The position numbers and the translations under genes are program-made. Below are positions 34,419-46,137 of a stretch of DNA of 60,917 nt, piece by piece. The notes under the pieces are model-generated. The model was not told the DNA's origin. It made no database searches and saw only the letters and a list, made by a program, of their open reading frames with translations. Position 1 is the stretch's first letter; the number at the start of each line of letters is the position of its first letter. The stretch comes from Jaapia argillacea MUCL 33604 (Eukaryota; Basidiomycota; Agaricomycetes; Jaapiales; Jaapiaceae), in NCBI GenBank assembly GCA_000697665.1, contig KL197734.1:462872-523788 (forward strand), read 5' to 3'.

Positions 34419-36013
34419 TCATAACCTCAAAGGCCTACCCTTTCGTAACGCGACAACACCCCTCATAACCTCACAAGATCTCGCCAGAAACCCCACCTCC
34501 AACTTTGGGAACATCGAATGAATGACTTTAGCGATGTCATTTGTAGGTGCCGCCGGATCGCTCTGTTGGAACGTGGATACGAAGAGTTTGCGGAGGGTAT
34601 TACGAGGTTTGGGCAGTGGGAGTTGGAGTTCTGGTGTGGGGATGTAGAGGGTGGAAAAGGTTAATGAGGTGAGATTTGTCCAGGCGCGGGCGATGGTTTT
34701 CAGAGACTGGAGGGAGATGGAATGTTGGATTGTTAGGTCCTCCATATTAGGCCAGGCGAGGGTCATGCGTTCGACTTGGTCGTCGGTCATGGTTGGCCAT
34801 CCTAGTTGGTTGAAAGAGTCGACTGTGACAGTGAGTCCGAAAGTTCGGAGGTTTGGAAGACCTCGGGAAAGAGTTTCGAAAATCGGAAGGCCTACTTCCT
34901 CGACTGGATAACCATGAGTGGTATGAATTATAACTCGTTGTAAGGTCGTGGAGAATTTGGAGACCAAGAGCGAGGTGAAGGATAGGAAGTCTCGGTTGGA
35001 TCCTTTTGCGAGTTCCTGCAAGGAGAGTGACTGGAAAGAGGGAGATGATATGCACTGGATGATGGAGAGGATGTTGGTCGGATTGCCGGAGAGAGTAGAA
35101 ATGTGCGATAGGGATGGGAATCCTGGGGTGCACGACACCACGCCAGGACCAGTCGATATCTCGATATCATGAATCTTCTCTAGGTGGGGTAATACCGACA
35201 GGGCTCCGAATGTAATCGACAGATCGTCAACTTTGGTGGAATGTCCTGTTAATTGGACCTCTTTCAGATTCTGGAACTTTGACAAGAAACTGAAGGAGAC
35301 GTCTCGGAGGTCGCCGTCACAGAGCCTTAAGTACTGGAGTGAGGGACACCGTCGGTGGAGTAGGTGGAAGAAGATCAAGAGAGTCTCTTTATCTTCGCTC
35401 GATGTTGGGTCGGGGTCAAACCATAAGATGTCTTCGGCGTCATGGTAGTTTCGGATATCCAGCTTTTGAAGAGATGGGCTGAGGAAAGGGCTGAATTCTG
35501 AGGTGAGAGATGCGAGTGATGTGTTTTGATAGTCGTGATACCAGGTAAGGGAACGCAGTGAGGGTATCAAGTTGGGAGAAGTGGTGTACCGGGCGAGTCG
35601 AGAGTAGATGGCACAGTCGATTTCGCCCTCGTGGTAGAAATCTAGGATGCGGATGCGGCGGGCATAGTAGTCGAAACGGGTCCAGTCTTGTTCTTCGGGA
35701 GGGTAGGATACGTCCTGTGTGGTTTAGAGATGTTGAGAGGTTATTGGGGGGCTGAATGACAGAGAAGACTGACGTAGTAGGAAACTAGTTCATTGTCGGT
35801 CTCCTCTTTTGATACCTCCAGAGCCGGCAAGAGCTTCAGAAGGGGCTCCGTGTGCAGCAATTTGTACCATAGCACGTCCAATGCAGGTTCTAGGAAGCTT
35901 CGAGATGATCGAGCAAGGCTGACGAGACTGCCACTGTGTCTTGGGGAGTCATGGAGATACCAGCAGATCTCGCGAAATAGCTCGGTGATGGAAAGGACTC
36001 GAGCGGAAGACAT
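34419..36013 (-). CDS. F-box/LRR-like protein, array copy H
   Basis: Exons 35774-36013 and 34419-35714; 511 residues, in phase. Exon 1: MSSARVLSITELFREICWYL, SLVSLARSSRSFLEPALDVL, LLKLLPALEV. Exon 2: DVSYPPEEQDWTRFDYYARR, IPSLRSLTWYHDYQNTSLAS, LSKFQNLKEVQLTGHSTKVD, GLPNLRTFGLTVTV. It is the right-most member and shares a 310-bp divergent promoter with the intact flippase, so this arrangement is probably the one from which the array units, each with a flippase 5' piece, were copied. Probably an SCF substrate adaptor. Confidence 0.82.
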
Positions 36014-36323
36014 TTTGGTCTGAGGGACTGAGTCTACATAAGTCAGAGGGCGACTTGAGATGGTGAAAAAGCCGCACACCTTGAAGAGATGAACGAAATT
36101 TCGGAAAGAACTTGAGCCCTCAGATGCAGCAGAAACTAAATGATTCAGAATGGGAGAAATGGAAAGAAAAGGATGATGGCAAAAAGAGGTAGCCAAGGTT
36201 GTTGTCGGTTGCAAAGTTCAAGTCCAATGCGAACAGCTGCGCTTCTATTTACATCCGCGACCACCAACAGGACTTGTCTGACTTTACACTTTTCGCTCGA
36301 CGTCGTCTGCGACGACCAACACG
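36014..36323. promoter_or_regulatory. divergent promoter, F-box copy H / P4-ATPase
   Basis: A 310-bp gap lies between two start codons. At about 36180-36222 it has GTAGCCAAGGTTGTTGTCGG followed by TTGCAAAGTTCAAG, the block conserved upstream of all eight F-box copies. Nearer the flippase come GCTGCGCTTCTATTTACATC and TCGACGTCGTCTGCGACGA, both also found in the spacer upstream of copy B. The ancestral bidirectional promoter is therefore seen intact here. Confidence 0.6.
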
Positions 36324-39300
36324 ATGAGCGACGACTTTTTACGCCTTGTATCCACCGCTAATCCCGCCTCTCGCCAATACCACCACCCTGCAAACGACGG
36401 ATATCCTCCAGCTTCATCATCCTCGACTGGTTACAACCATGCCTCACCCCAGATACTCGACCCCTTCTTTGACGACGAAGATGACCTGCAAGACTCCAAT
36501 TTCAATCGACCATTACCCATGCAATCACAAGAGAGTGGTTTACCTCTCGCAAGATCAGGCGCTGCTCCAGCTGGTCACTCCAAAGTCAGCTTAGGCGAGG
36601 GAGTGCCGCAGGGTTGGACTTTTGACGACGACGACGTTCAAGTCCCTGGTAGTCGCCCGTTTGATGGATCTGGTTCGTTTCCTGGTTCACAGGCTTCGTC
36701 GATTGCCCCGTCCAAGAGGAAGAAGAGCAAATGGAAGTGGAAATGGCCTTGGGAGAAGGAGCAGGTTGTGCTCGGGGAGAGGGTCATCGCTTTGAACAAC
36801 GAGGCTGCGAATCAGGATTTCTGCTCGAACTACATCTCCACGAGCAAGTATAACCTGATAACCTTTACCCCCAAGTTCCTCGCCGGTGAGCATCTTGTAC
36901 ATATTTCCGAATGTGTTCTGACCTTTGACTGTACATCCAGAGCAATTCTCCAAATACGCCAACCTATTCTTCCTATTCACCGCCTGCATACAACAAATCC
37001 CCGACGTCTCTCCCACGAATCCATACACAACCATCGCACCCCTCGCCGTTGTCCTCCTAGCCTCCGCCTTCAAAGAAGTCCAAGAAGATCTCGTACGTGA
37101 CTCCTCCCTATCCATTCACTCCCATCCCAATCTTATCTCCCGTTATCTCACAGAAACGACATCGATCCGACGCGGAACTCAATGCTAGCCACGCCAAGAT
37201 CCTCAGCGCAGACGGCTCCTTCGTCGACAAGAAATGGAAAGATATCCAAGTAGGCGACGTCGTTCGACTCGAGTCGGACGATTTCATCCCTGCCGATCTC
37301 GTTCTTATCAGCTCGAGTGAGCCTGAAGGATTATGTTACATCGAGACATCCAATCTTGACGGGTACGTCCCTCTCTCTTCGCTCTCTTCGCTCACAACAC
37401 CCAATCCCAACACCCTTTCCTTCGAACAGTGAAACCAACTTAAAGATAAAACAAGCCTCTCCACAAACTTCCTCCCTAACCTCCCCCCATCTCGTCACAA
37501 CCCTCCACGGCTCCCTCCGCTCCGAACAACCCAACAACCACCTCTACACCTACGAAGGCACCCTAGATCTCGTCTCGGCCGGCGGTATCCCCAAGCAAGT
37601 CCCTCTTGGCCCCGATCAGTTGCTGTTGAGAGGTGCGCAGTTGAGGAATACACCTTGGATCTATGGGTTGGCGGTCTTTACGGGTCATGAGACGAAGTTG
37701 ATGCGGAATGCTACGTATGTCTTCTCTTTGGTTCGGTTGGTCGGTTGAGATGAGGACCTGACGTTGGGTTCGGTTTAGAGCGGCGCCGATTAAGAGGACG
37801 GCTGTGGAACGACAGGTCAATGTTCAGATTGTGTTTTTGTTCTTTTTGTTGTTGGCTCTATCGATTGGATCGACCGTTGGGAGTAGTATTCGTGCAGTAC
37901 GTCTTTGCTGTCTCGTATGATGACCTTGAGGAAGCTCATAACGACGCTTTTCCTTCGCAGTGGTTCTTCTCGAGTCAGCAATGGTACCTCCTGGAATCGT
38001 CAAGTTTGACCGGAAGAGGTGAGTCTGTCTCCACTCTCGCCGATCGATCATACTCATCGAGGAACTGTCCTTAGCGAAGACGTTCATCGAAGGTCCGTTC
38101 GTTGGTCGTGGGCTCTGGAATGTGGACTGACGGCAACGATTCATTACAGATATACTAACCTTCATCATCCTCTACAACAATCTCATCCCGATCTCCCTCA
38201 TCGTCACAATGGAAGTAGTCAAATTCCAACAAGCCCAACTAATCAACTCCGACCTCGACATGTATTACGCCCACACCGACACACCGGCACTCTGCCGCAC
38301 CTCATCCCTAGTCGAAGAGCTCGGTCAAATCGAGTACGTCTTCAGCGACAAGACTGGGACCTTGACTCGGAACGAGATGGAGTTCAAGTGTTGTAGCGTC
38401 GCTGGGATCGCTTGGGCCGATGAAGTTGATGATGGGAAGAAAGGAGAAGAGGATGGGAAGGAAGGTTGGAGGACTTTTGCGCAGATGAGAAGTTTTCTGG
38501 ATGGGCAGGTTGATCCGTTTTCGGATCCTGGGAGGGATGGGGAGGGGAGGCAGAAGATGGTGTTGAATGAGTTTTTGACGTTGTTGGCGGTTTGTCATAC
38601 GGTTATTCCGGAGTACAAGGATGGGAAGATGAAGTTCCAGGCTAGTAGTCCTGATGAAGCCGCTTTGGTTGCGGGGGCCGAGTTGCTTGGATATCAGTTC
38701 CATGTATGATTTCAGTCTTCTTCGTTTTCCTTGACGTGTTTTCGTTGAAATTGCTGACCAGGTTTGTGTTTTGTAGATGCGGAAACCGAGATCGGTGTTT
38801 GTCAATATCCAAGGACAGTCTAAGGAGTTCGAGATTTTGAACGTTTGCGAGTTCAATTCGACGAGGAAACGAATGTCGACTGTCGTTCGTGGACCCGATG
38901 GTAAAGTCAAACTCTATTGCAAAGGCGCCGATACCGTTATTCTCGAACGATTGAGCAAGCATCAACCTTACACGGAGAAGACCATGGTTCATCTCGAGGT
39001 GGGTATTTTATCTATGGTATTTCTTCGTTCGTCCTGACTGGTGTTGGTAGGACTATGCAACGGAGGGTCTTCGGACCTTGTGTATCGCCTATCGTGACAT
39101 TCCCGAATCCGAGTACAAGGAATGGGCGGCGGTCTACGAGCAAGCAGCGGCTACTCTCAACGGTCGCGGCGATGCTCTCGACGCTGCAGCCGAGATGATC
39201 GAGAAGGAGATGTTCTTGCTTGGTGCAACTGCTATCGAGGATAAGCTGCAGGATGGTGTACCGGACACGATCCATACGCTCCAAATGGCTGGGATCAAGG

Positions 39301-41367
39301 TGAGTTGTACTTTGAGTTATTTGGTTCGTGGCGATGGTGTTGAGATGTGTGGTTGCTTGTGTAGGTTTGGGTATTGACGGGTGATCGACAAGAGACTGCT
39401 ATCAACATCGGCATGTCCTGTCGATTGATATCGGAGTCCATGAACTTGGTGAGTCCGTCGCTTGATTTTTTCGGGATCATCGTTGACTGGGTGTGAGTAG
39501 GTTATCGTCAACGAAGAAACGGCTGCTGGTACTCAGGAGTTTTTGAACAAGCGACTAACCGCGATCAAGAATCAGCGTAACTCTGGTGAACTCGAAGACC
39601 TCGCATTGATCATTGGTGAGAAGCTCTGATGGATACGTTCTCGGTGTGTACTGATTGGGTACCAAGATGGCAAGAGCTTGACTTTCGCTCTCGAGAAGGA
39701 GCTATCGAAAACGTTCTTGGAGTTGGCGATCATGTGTAAAGCTGTCGTTTGCTGTGAGTACTCGATCTCTTGTTTTCGCTTGTCTCTCGACTGTATTGAC
39801 TTCGCGATCCCCAGGTCGCGTCTCACCGTTGCAGAAGGCTCTCGTCGTCAAGCTCGTCAAGAAGAACCAGAAATCCATCCTTTTGGCCATCGGTGACGGG
39901 GCGAACGACGTCAGTATGATCCAAGCCGCTCACGTCGGCGTCGGTATATCTGGTGTTGAGGTAACTGCCCCCACCGTCCCACCTTCTCTGTTGTCTAATC
40001 GTACATCCGCAGGGTCTGCAAGCTGCTCGTTCGGCGGACGTCGCCATCTCGCAATTTCGGTTCCTCAAGAAGCTACTGCTCGTTCATGGCGCTTGGAGTT
40101 ATCAGCGTCTGTCAAAGCTGATATTGTGTTTGTCAAGTCCCTTCATTCGTTCTTCAACCCGGCTCACCGCGAAACCTCAGATTCATTCTATAAGAACATC
40201 GTTCTATACATGACTCAGTTCTGGGTGAGTCGGACGCCCTTCGCTCTTTCCAACTGTCGCTCACGGTCCTGTAGTACTCCTTCTTCAACAACTTCTCGGG
40301 ACAAATCGCCTACGAATCATGGACCCTGTCGTTGTATAATGTGCTCTTCACGGTTCTGCCTCCACTCGTTATCGGCGTGTTCGACCAATTCGTGTCGGCC
40401 CGTATACTCGATCGTTACCCCCAACTGTATATGCTCGGGCAAAAGAACACCTTCTTTACCAAGACGGCCTTCTGGCTCTGGGTGGGGAATGCATTATATC
40501 ATAGCCTGGTGAGTACCTACTTCCCTTGCGCGGTCAATGTGTCCTCATCGGAATCACAGATCCTCTTCGGTTTCTCAGTCATCTTGTTCTGGGGTGACCT
40601 GAAGCAGTCGACTGGATATGTCTCGGGTCATTGGTTCTGGGGAACGATGCTGTATCTGGCCGTATTGTTGACTGTACTGGGAAAGGCTGCCTTGATATCT
40701 GAGTATGTCCTCGAATTCATTTCTGTTAGGCACGACTAATCTGGTTAACAGCCTGTGGACGAAGTATACCGTTGCCGGTAAGATAAACCTATATACCCTA
40801 TCGTCCATGTCGCCGATTCTGGTTTTTAGCAATTCCCGGCTCCTTCATCTTTGCAATGCTCTTCCTGCCCCTCTACGCCGTCGTTGCGCCTGCCATTGGG
40901 TTCTCCTCCGAATACTATGGGCTTGTACCTCGCCTCTGGACGGACGGCGTCTTCTACTTCTTCCTCATCTTGGTCCCAATTTTCTGCCTCAGCCGCGATT
41001 TCGTCTGGAAATAGTAAGTTCACTCGTTATTACTCCATCTACTGCCAATTCATTCCTTGCATAGCTACCGGCGAACGTACCAACCACTGTCGTACCATAT
41101 TGCCCAGGAACTCCAAAAGTACAATATCCCAGACTACCGACCACGGCAAGAACAGTATGTCTTCCTCCTCGCTCTTTCTCGCATGCTCCTGATTCTTCAT
41201 CGTGCAGATTCCAAAAGGCTATCAAGAAGGTTCGGGCAACGCAGCGCATGCGTCGCAATCGAGGCTTTGCTTTCAGCCAGACGGAGACGGCTGGGAAGCA
41301 GGACCAGGCGCGTTTGATTCGGGCGTACGACACCTCAAAGTCAAATGCACGACCGACTGGTTACTAG
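36324..41367 (+). CDS. DRS2: P4-type ATPase, Drs2-like phospholipid flippase
   Basis: About 19 exons with short GT-AG introns; exon 1 is 36324-36885, stop TAG at 41365-41367; roughly 1300 residues. It uses ATP to flip phosphatidylserine-type lipids to the cytosolic leaflet, usually in the trans-Golgi with a Cdc50 partner. Visible marks: [37 protein letters not shown], the A-domain DGETNLK, the [12 protein letters not shown] membrane segment, the phosphorylation site [16 protein letters not shown] (about 38340), nucleotide-binding [20 protein letters not shown], and the hinge [20 protein letters not shown]. The last six membrane helices follow ([62 protein letters not shown]). The acidic, Ser-rich N-terminal tail (FFDDEDDLQ) is the part copied into the F-box spacers. 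Convergent with the Skt5-like gene 371 bp away. I saw no break. Confidence 0.93.
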
Positions 41368-41738
41368 GACTTATGCTTACTACGAGCGAGGATTTGTATT
41401 GTTAGAGTACTTGATCTACCTACAAGTTAATACTTGGATTGGAGTGTCGAATAGACTACCGACTTATGTTCGAGTAGAGGGGACGTTCACAGCTGTGAAA
41501 GCTTTCGTTGGAGAAACTCCAAGACTCTTAGGGAACGAAGATCGAACGAAATCCTTCGCTAGAACAGCACAACGAGCACAAGAAGTCTGGTATTCTAGAT
41601 GTAGATTACATAGTTGTATCATACATACCACGTCCATGCCAATGTTGCGATAATCGCGTGCATTATAGGATTCTCAAAGCTCAGAAAACAAACCTCCCCA
41701 TCACTCGCCCTTCCTCCTGAAACCCAGTGACGGAGACC

Positions 41739-44597
41739 TCACATGATAACACATTCTTTATCCTCCAACTTCTGACTGCGGAAACCCATCTCCTCAAAGG
41801 TCGCAGGGCCTTTCCCAGGTTTGGGTCTTGTGGGAGCTGGAGACTCAACCTCCTCCAACACTGGCGCTGGTCCTGGTCCTGGTCCTTGGTTAGGAGGCGG
41901 TCCTTGGTTAGGAGGAGGTCCACCGGCGCCAGAAGCGATCCTCCCGCCTGGAGGTCTTCCACCGGCCCCACCACCACCACCACCACCACCACCACCGCCC
42001 AGCCGATAAGGCGATTGAGCTCTGCCCGGGTCAGGAGAAGACCCAGATGAACCAGGATCGACGAGAGTGTAGCGATGAGCGAGTGCGCCAGCTCTCGGAG
42101 GACCACCTGCACCTGGTCGTGGAGACACGGCAGCGCTCGAGGGTGCGATATTTGGGTGTTGTTGCTGTTGTTGCTGTTGTTGCTGTTGCTGCTGCTGCTG
42201 CTGCTGCTGCTGTTGTTGTTGATATTGAGGAGCAGGAGGTTGCTGAGAGGCCAGAGGGGGAGGGCTATTCCGTAACGGGGCGTACATGGAGGGAGGCGAT
42301 TCGTATTGCGTTGGATTTTGTGATTGGCCTTGGGACGGTCGACGAGGAGGATGACCCGCGCGAGGAGGGCCACCCGCATTATTGAAGGCGTTATTGTTAT
42401 AACCACCTTGCCCAGGCACGGGAGGAGGTTGTGCAACAGAGCTTTGTCGGACATTCTCGACGATCCGTTGGCCTGCACCTGGGTTGGTTTGGGCAACGGG
42501 ACGTCCACCTGATCTGTTATCCGATCGTTCTTTGGCTTGTGTACGTGTACGAACGAGTTTGTTTTCGGTGATGGCGTTGTGTTCTTGTCGAGAGAGGGCT
42601 TGTGGTTGGGGCTGAGATAACGCCGACAAACGCTCCGTAGCATCGGCGTTGCCATGTTGAGAAGCCTATGACACAACTCATAAGTAAGAATCTACCCACC
42701 CTCCAACATCAAGGAGACTCACCCTAGAATACCACTTCCTCGCAACTTCGATATCCTTCGGTCCCCCAACGCCCACTTCCGCATAATACCCCATAGCAAA
42801 CTCGGCACTAGCCAATCCCTTCCTAGCAGCCTTTTCCGCAAACGTAAACGCCAACCCCTCATCCTTCTCAAAACATCCTTCCGCTCCACACAAGAACCAC
42901 TTACTCAACGCCATATCCGCCTCACTCTCCCCTTGCTGACTAGCCAACGAATAATACTGCACACTCAGCAATGGGTCGAAAGGGAACGGAGGTTGAGCGT
43001 ATTCGTATGCATGGCCTAATTTGTATTGTGCTGGTGCGAAGTTGAGGTAGGCTGCTCGTTCGAGGTGTTTACGGGCTTCTTGGGTTGGAGAGGTGTTTGG
43101 AGGGAGGTAAGGAGTGAAGAGATGGGGAGGGATTGTGACGTGGGAGAATTCGGAGAGGAGGAGTAGGCCGTAGACGTAGGCTGGTTGAGGGACTTCGACT
43201 GTTGCGAGGGTTGCGGCGCGATGGAGGAGTGGTACGGCTTGTTCAGGACTAGCAGGAAGACCGAGTTGACCCATGAGGTGGGCCATACCCATTCGCTATT
43301 CAAGACAGTGGTTAGAGAAGGATAGTAGGAGATGGGATGGGACTTACGTAGAGACAACTCTCGACGTTGACCTTTACTCCACGCTCGAAACAATCCTTCG
43401 CATGGAGCGTATCATTAAAATTCTCATAATCCCTCCCCAGCTTAAACCAAGCAGCCGAATACCCATTCCTCGCACTCTGCTCGAAATCTCTAAACGCCGA
43501 TCTCGGGTTCTGAGGCAAGAATTGTGGATAAGAACCACTCGCTGCGATAGTGGCTCGCAAGTAGATGGCTTCGGCGATATGGCGAGGCATGGGGGTTGGC
43601 ATTTGAGGGGGAGCGGCGATGTTGAGAAGGAGAGGTACGGCGATATCGACTAGACGTTGGAGTTCTGGATCTGTGATCCTCGCAGCGCCTTGGGTGGGTT
43701 CGGTGGATGTGCTCGATTGGATCCGATCGACGATTGATAAGACGTCTTTGCACCATGCTATCCTCGCTGCTGGATCCTGGCTTCGTTGGATGTTGGGCAA
43801 AGAAGTGGATAGAGACGAGATGGTTGGGAGAGCAGCTGTTAACGATGGAACGCCTTGCTGTTTTAGAGGTGAGGGTGGCTTGGCTGCTGGTCCGTATGTT
43901 GAAAAGGCCGTTGCGGAACGTGGGGGATGAGTTGGGGGGCTGGAGAAGGTCAAACCTGCCATCGAAGAGGATAGATTGTCACAGGGTTGGCGAGGAGAGG
44001 TGTAGGTTGATTGAGGGGCGGAGTAGGATGATTGGATTGCAGCTGGGTATGGGACTGATTGTTGTGGGATGCGGGGGAGTGGGTGGGGATGAGATGGTGG
44101 TGATGTGATCGGAGGTGCCTGCTGAGGAGGCTGAGGCGATCCTGCCTGATTCCAACCATTCCATTGACCGGCTGGAAGAGGAGGCGGCGGTGGAGGGCTC
44201 GCAGGTCCTTGAGGACCTCCAAGCATGAAGCCACCTGGCGTGTAGTTGTTATAGGACTGAGGTGGACCTGGAGTGGGCATTGGAGATGGACGACGATAGT
44301 AATCTTGTTGTTGAAAGATCTGTTCGTCCAACGTCCTCGCCATCTGATGTGGTCAAAAAAAGAGTGAGCAGGATGAAAAGGGCTAAGCAAGAGAAATAGA
44401 TGGTGGTGACGCACGTTTGCGGGCAGATCGGGATCAACTCTATGTGGACGAGGAGCTACCAACGGATTCTCGAAATGAGGAGGCGAAGGATTCCAATCGT
44501 CTTGATCTGGTCTGAAACCTGGAGGCAAAGGGGGAATTGGAGGAGGAATACTAGAATCTCGTGGTGGACGAGGAGGAACGGGAGGGAGCGAGGTCAT
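41739..44597 (-). CDS. SKT5: Sel1-repeat chitin synthase activator, Skt5/Chs4-like, CaaX tail
   Basis: Exons 44415-44597, 43348-44343, 42723-43295 and 41739-42665, all in phase; about 890 residues. The N-terminal third is Pro/Gln/Tyr-rich (MTSLPPVPPRPPRDSSIPPP; YYRRPSPMPTPGPPQSYNNY). The middle has Sel1-type repeats with A-xx-LG-Y-E and G-A-A signatures (AAWFKLGRDYENFNDTLHAK, MGMAHLMGQLGLP, AQYKLGHAYEYAQPPF, ADMALSKWFLCGAEG, AEFAMGYYAEVGVGGPKDIE). The C-terminal region is disordered, with about 21 Gln in a row (42160-42225), an 11-Gly run (about 41966-42000) and PNQGP repeats. The last residues are ECVIM: CVIM is a CaaX prenylation box. Skt5/Chs4 proteins bring chitin synthase III to the plasma membrane and activate it. 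Close paralogues without the enzyme link also exist, so the symbol is by family. Confidence 0.88.
42158..42226 (-). repeat. CAG/CAA repeat coding for poly-glutamine
   Basis: CTG and TTG triplets in a row on the plus strand give about 21 consecutive Gln codons in the Skt5-like reading frame. The central eight triplets are pure CTG, the part most likely to vary in length between strains. Confidence 0.85.
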
Positions 44598-46137
44598 TGT
44601 TATAGAAAGGCGCTCAGCAGTTGCAAGACTGATATATCGGTCAACTCCAGAGGCTGAGCGCGGGATTACCACTTTCTATTCATAGTTAGTGGCCGTGCAA
44701 TATTATCATTCAATACAAGCTGTGTTCCTCTCCATCATCAACTCGCAGTCAATCTGTCCGTCTCGATGACTACAAATCGCTGCGTGTCCCTGTGCTAGCC
44801 CTCGCTTTGTCCTCTTTTTGTCAAAACAATGTCCCCCCACGTCCTCTCCTCTTTTGAGGACGTAACTTGCTCGGCGCCTACCCTTGTCGCTTGGGCTTTC
44901 TTGGCTTGTTTGGCCTCGCTGGCACTACGTACTTACCCAACCCTGGCGCCTCGAGGTTTGGATCGCTTAACCTGCGGATTCCAGTGAGGTCCATCACATC
45001 TGTCGCCGAGGTCGCGACATCCCCCGAGGGCAGTGAATTTCACCGTCCATCCCGACGCTATGACTCCCTCATAATGTGAATCACTCCACGTATCCTTGAT
45101 TCCTTCGCCATCCGCAGCCTCACAATCTGTTTGAGTTTACACATGGAATCGGAAACTGCACCGTCAATAAACTTGTCAACGCCTGGGATTTCTGTCCTCT
45201 TTTTCTCTCCCGCGACACCCGATTTTCTCGGGTCACGCCATTATGCCTCCAGGTTTCTCTGGATCACGTACTGCCATATTTCCTCGTGCTCTCTCAACTC
45301 GCGTATCTCGCTCTTCCTTCCAACCTAATCTCGCACGGTCGTCCAGTGAATCCCTGAACTTCGGCTTCTGCCTTGTCCACTCACCACATTCTGATACTCC
45401 TGTCGTACTTTCCGCTCCCGCATTAGCATGACTCCCCAAACCCGCAGCGTTCCTGCGCAAGGCACTGCGAGCTCTCGGAGGATATCCATTCCCCCCCTAC
45501 GGGTCTCATCGCCATGCTTCTTCGCCTCGTCTCGTTAACATTCCCAACATACTCCATCTGACACTCCCCATCGTCATCAAGTTTCAAGTTCATCTCCCTC
45601 ATTTCTGTCGCTCCACGTCCAAACATTTTCTCAGTGACAATCCCTCCCTCTACCTTCGCAAGTGATCATGATCTCGACCTCAAACAAATTGGGGAGACAA
45701 GCCTCTCACACCAATCGACCAAACAAGAAATACCATCGCAGATACCCAAACCCACCCCATTACAATTAAATTGAACTCACTACCAAACCTGAAACTTGAC
45801 TTCTTGACGTCTGCCTTGTCTGCTGCACTATGTTGGGTCCAATCGCCGTCCATACCCGCAAATATCCGTCCTTAGCCACGCGGCACGACGTCGATTCCCA
45901 AACAGGAAACCCGCCCCATCCACCAACTCGCCTGACCAGGGGTATACTTCGGGGTGTGCCATAAATTCATGCTACTTGGATGAATAATCCTTCATTATCT
46001 GCTACTAACGCGGTTATTCTTATCATTGCGATAGGTTTAAATGCGATGGGGGAATCGCTGTGAGGAGCTGAGTTCTCCTATCGTTCCTTTCACCCACCCA
46101 CTACCCTCTATCGTTAGAAGTTGACACCCCTGCAAGT
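44598..46137. promoter_or_regulatory. long divergent intergenic region, Skt5-like / first aldo-keto reductase
   Basis: No supported gene in 1.5 kb. Next to the Skt5 start (44599-44760) is a leader block, AGAAAGGCGCTCAGC then TTGCAAGACTGATATATCGG, which reappears upstream of the second reductase. Near the reductase start are GTGCCATAAATTCATG (about 45956) and TTTAAATG (46036-46043), both also upstream of reductase 3. The middle (about 44900-45800) is C/T-rich on the plus strand with several short frames but no protein resemblance. Confidence 0.5.

Noticed and set aside
41821-42385. Plus-strand Pro/Gly- and Leu-rich frames opposite the Skt5-like gene
   Set aside because: They are produced by the triplet repeats (poly-Gln and poly-Gly) of the minus-strand gene.
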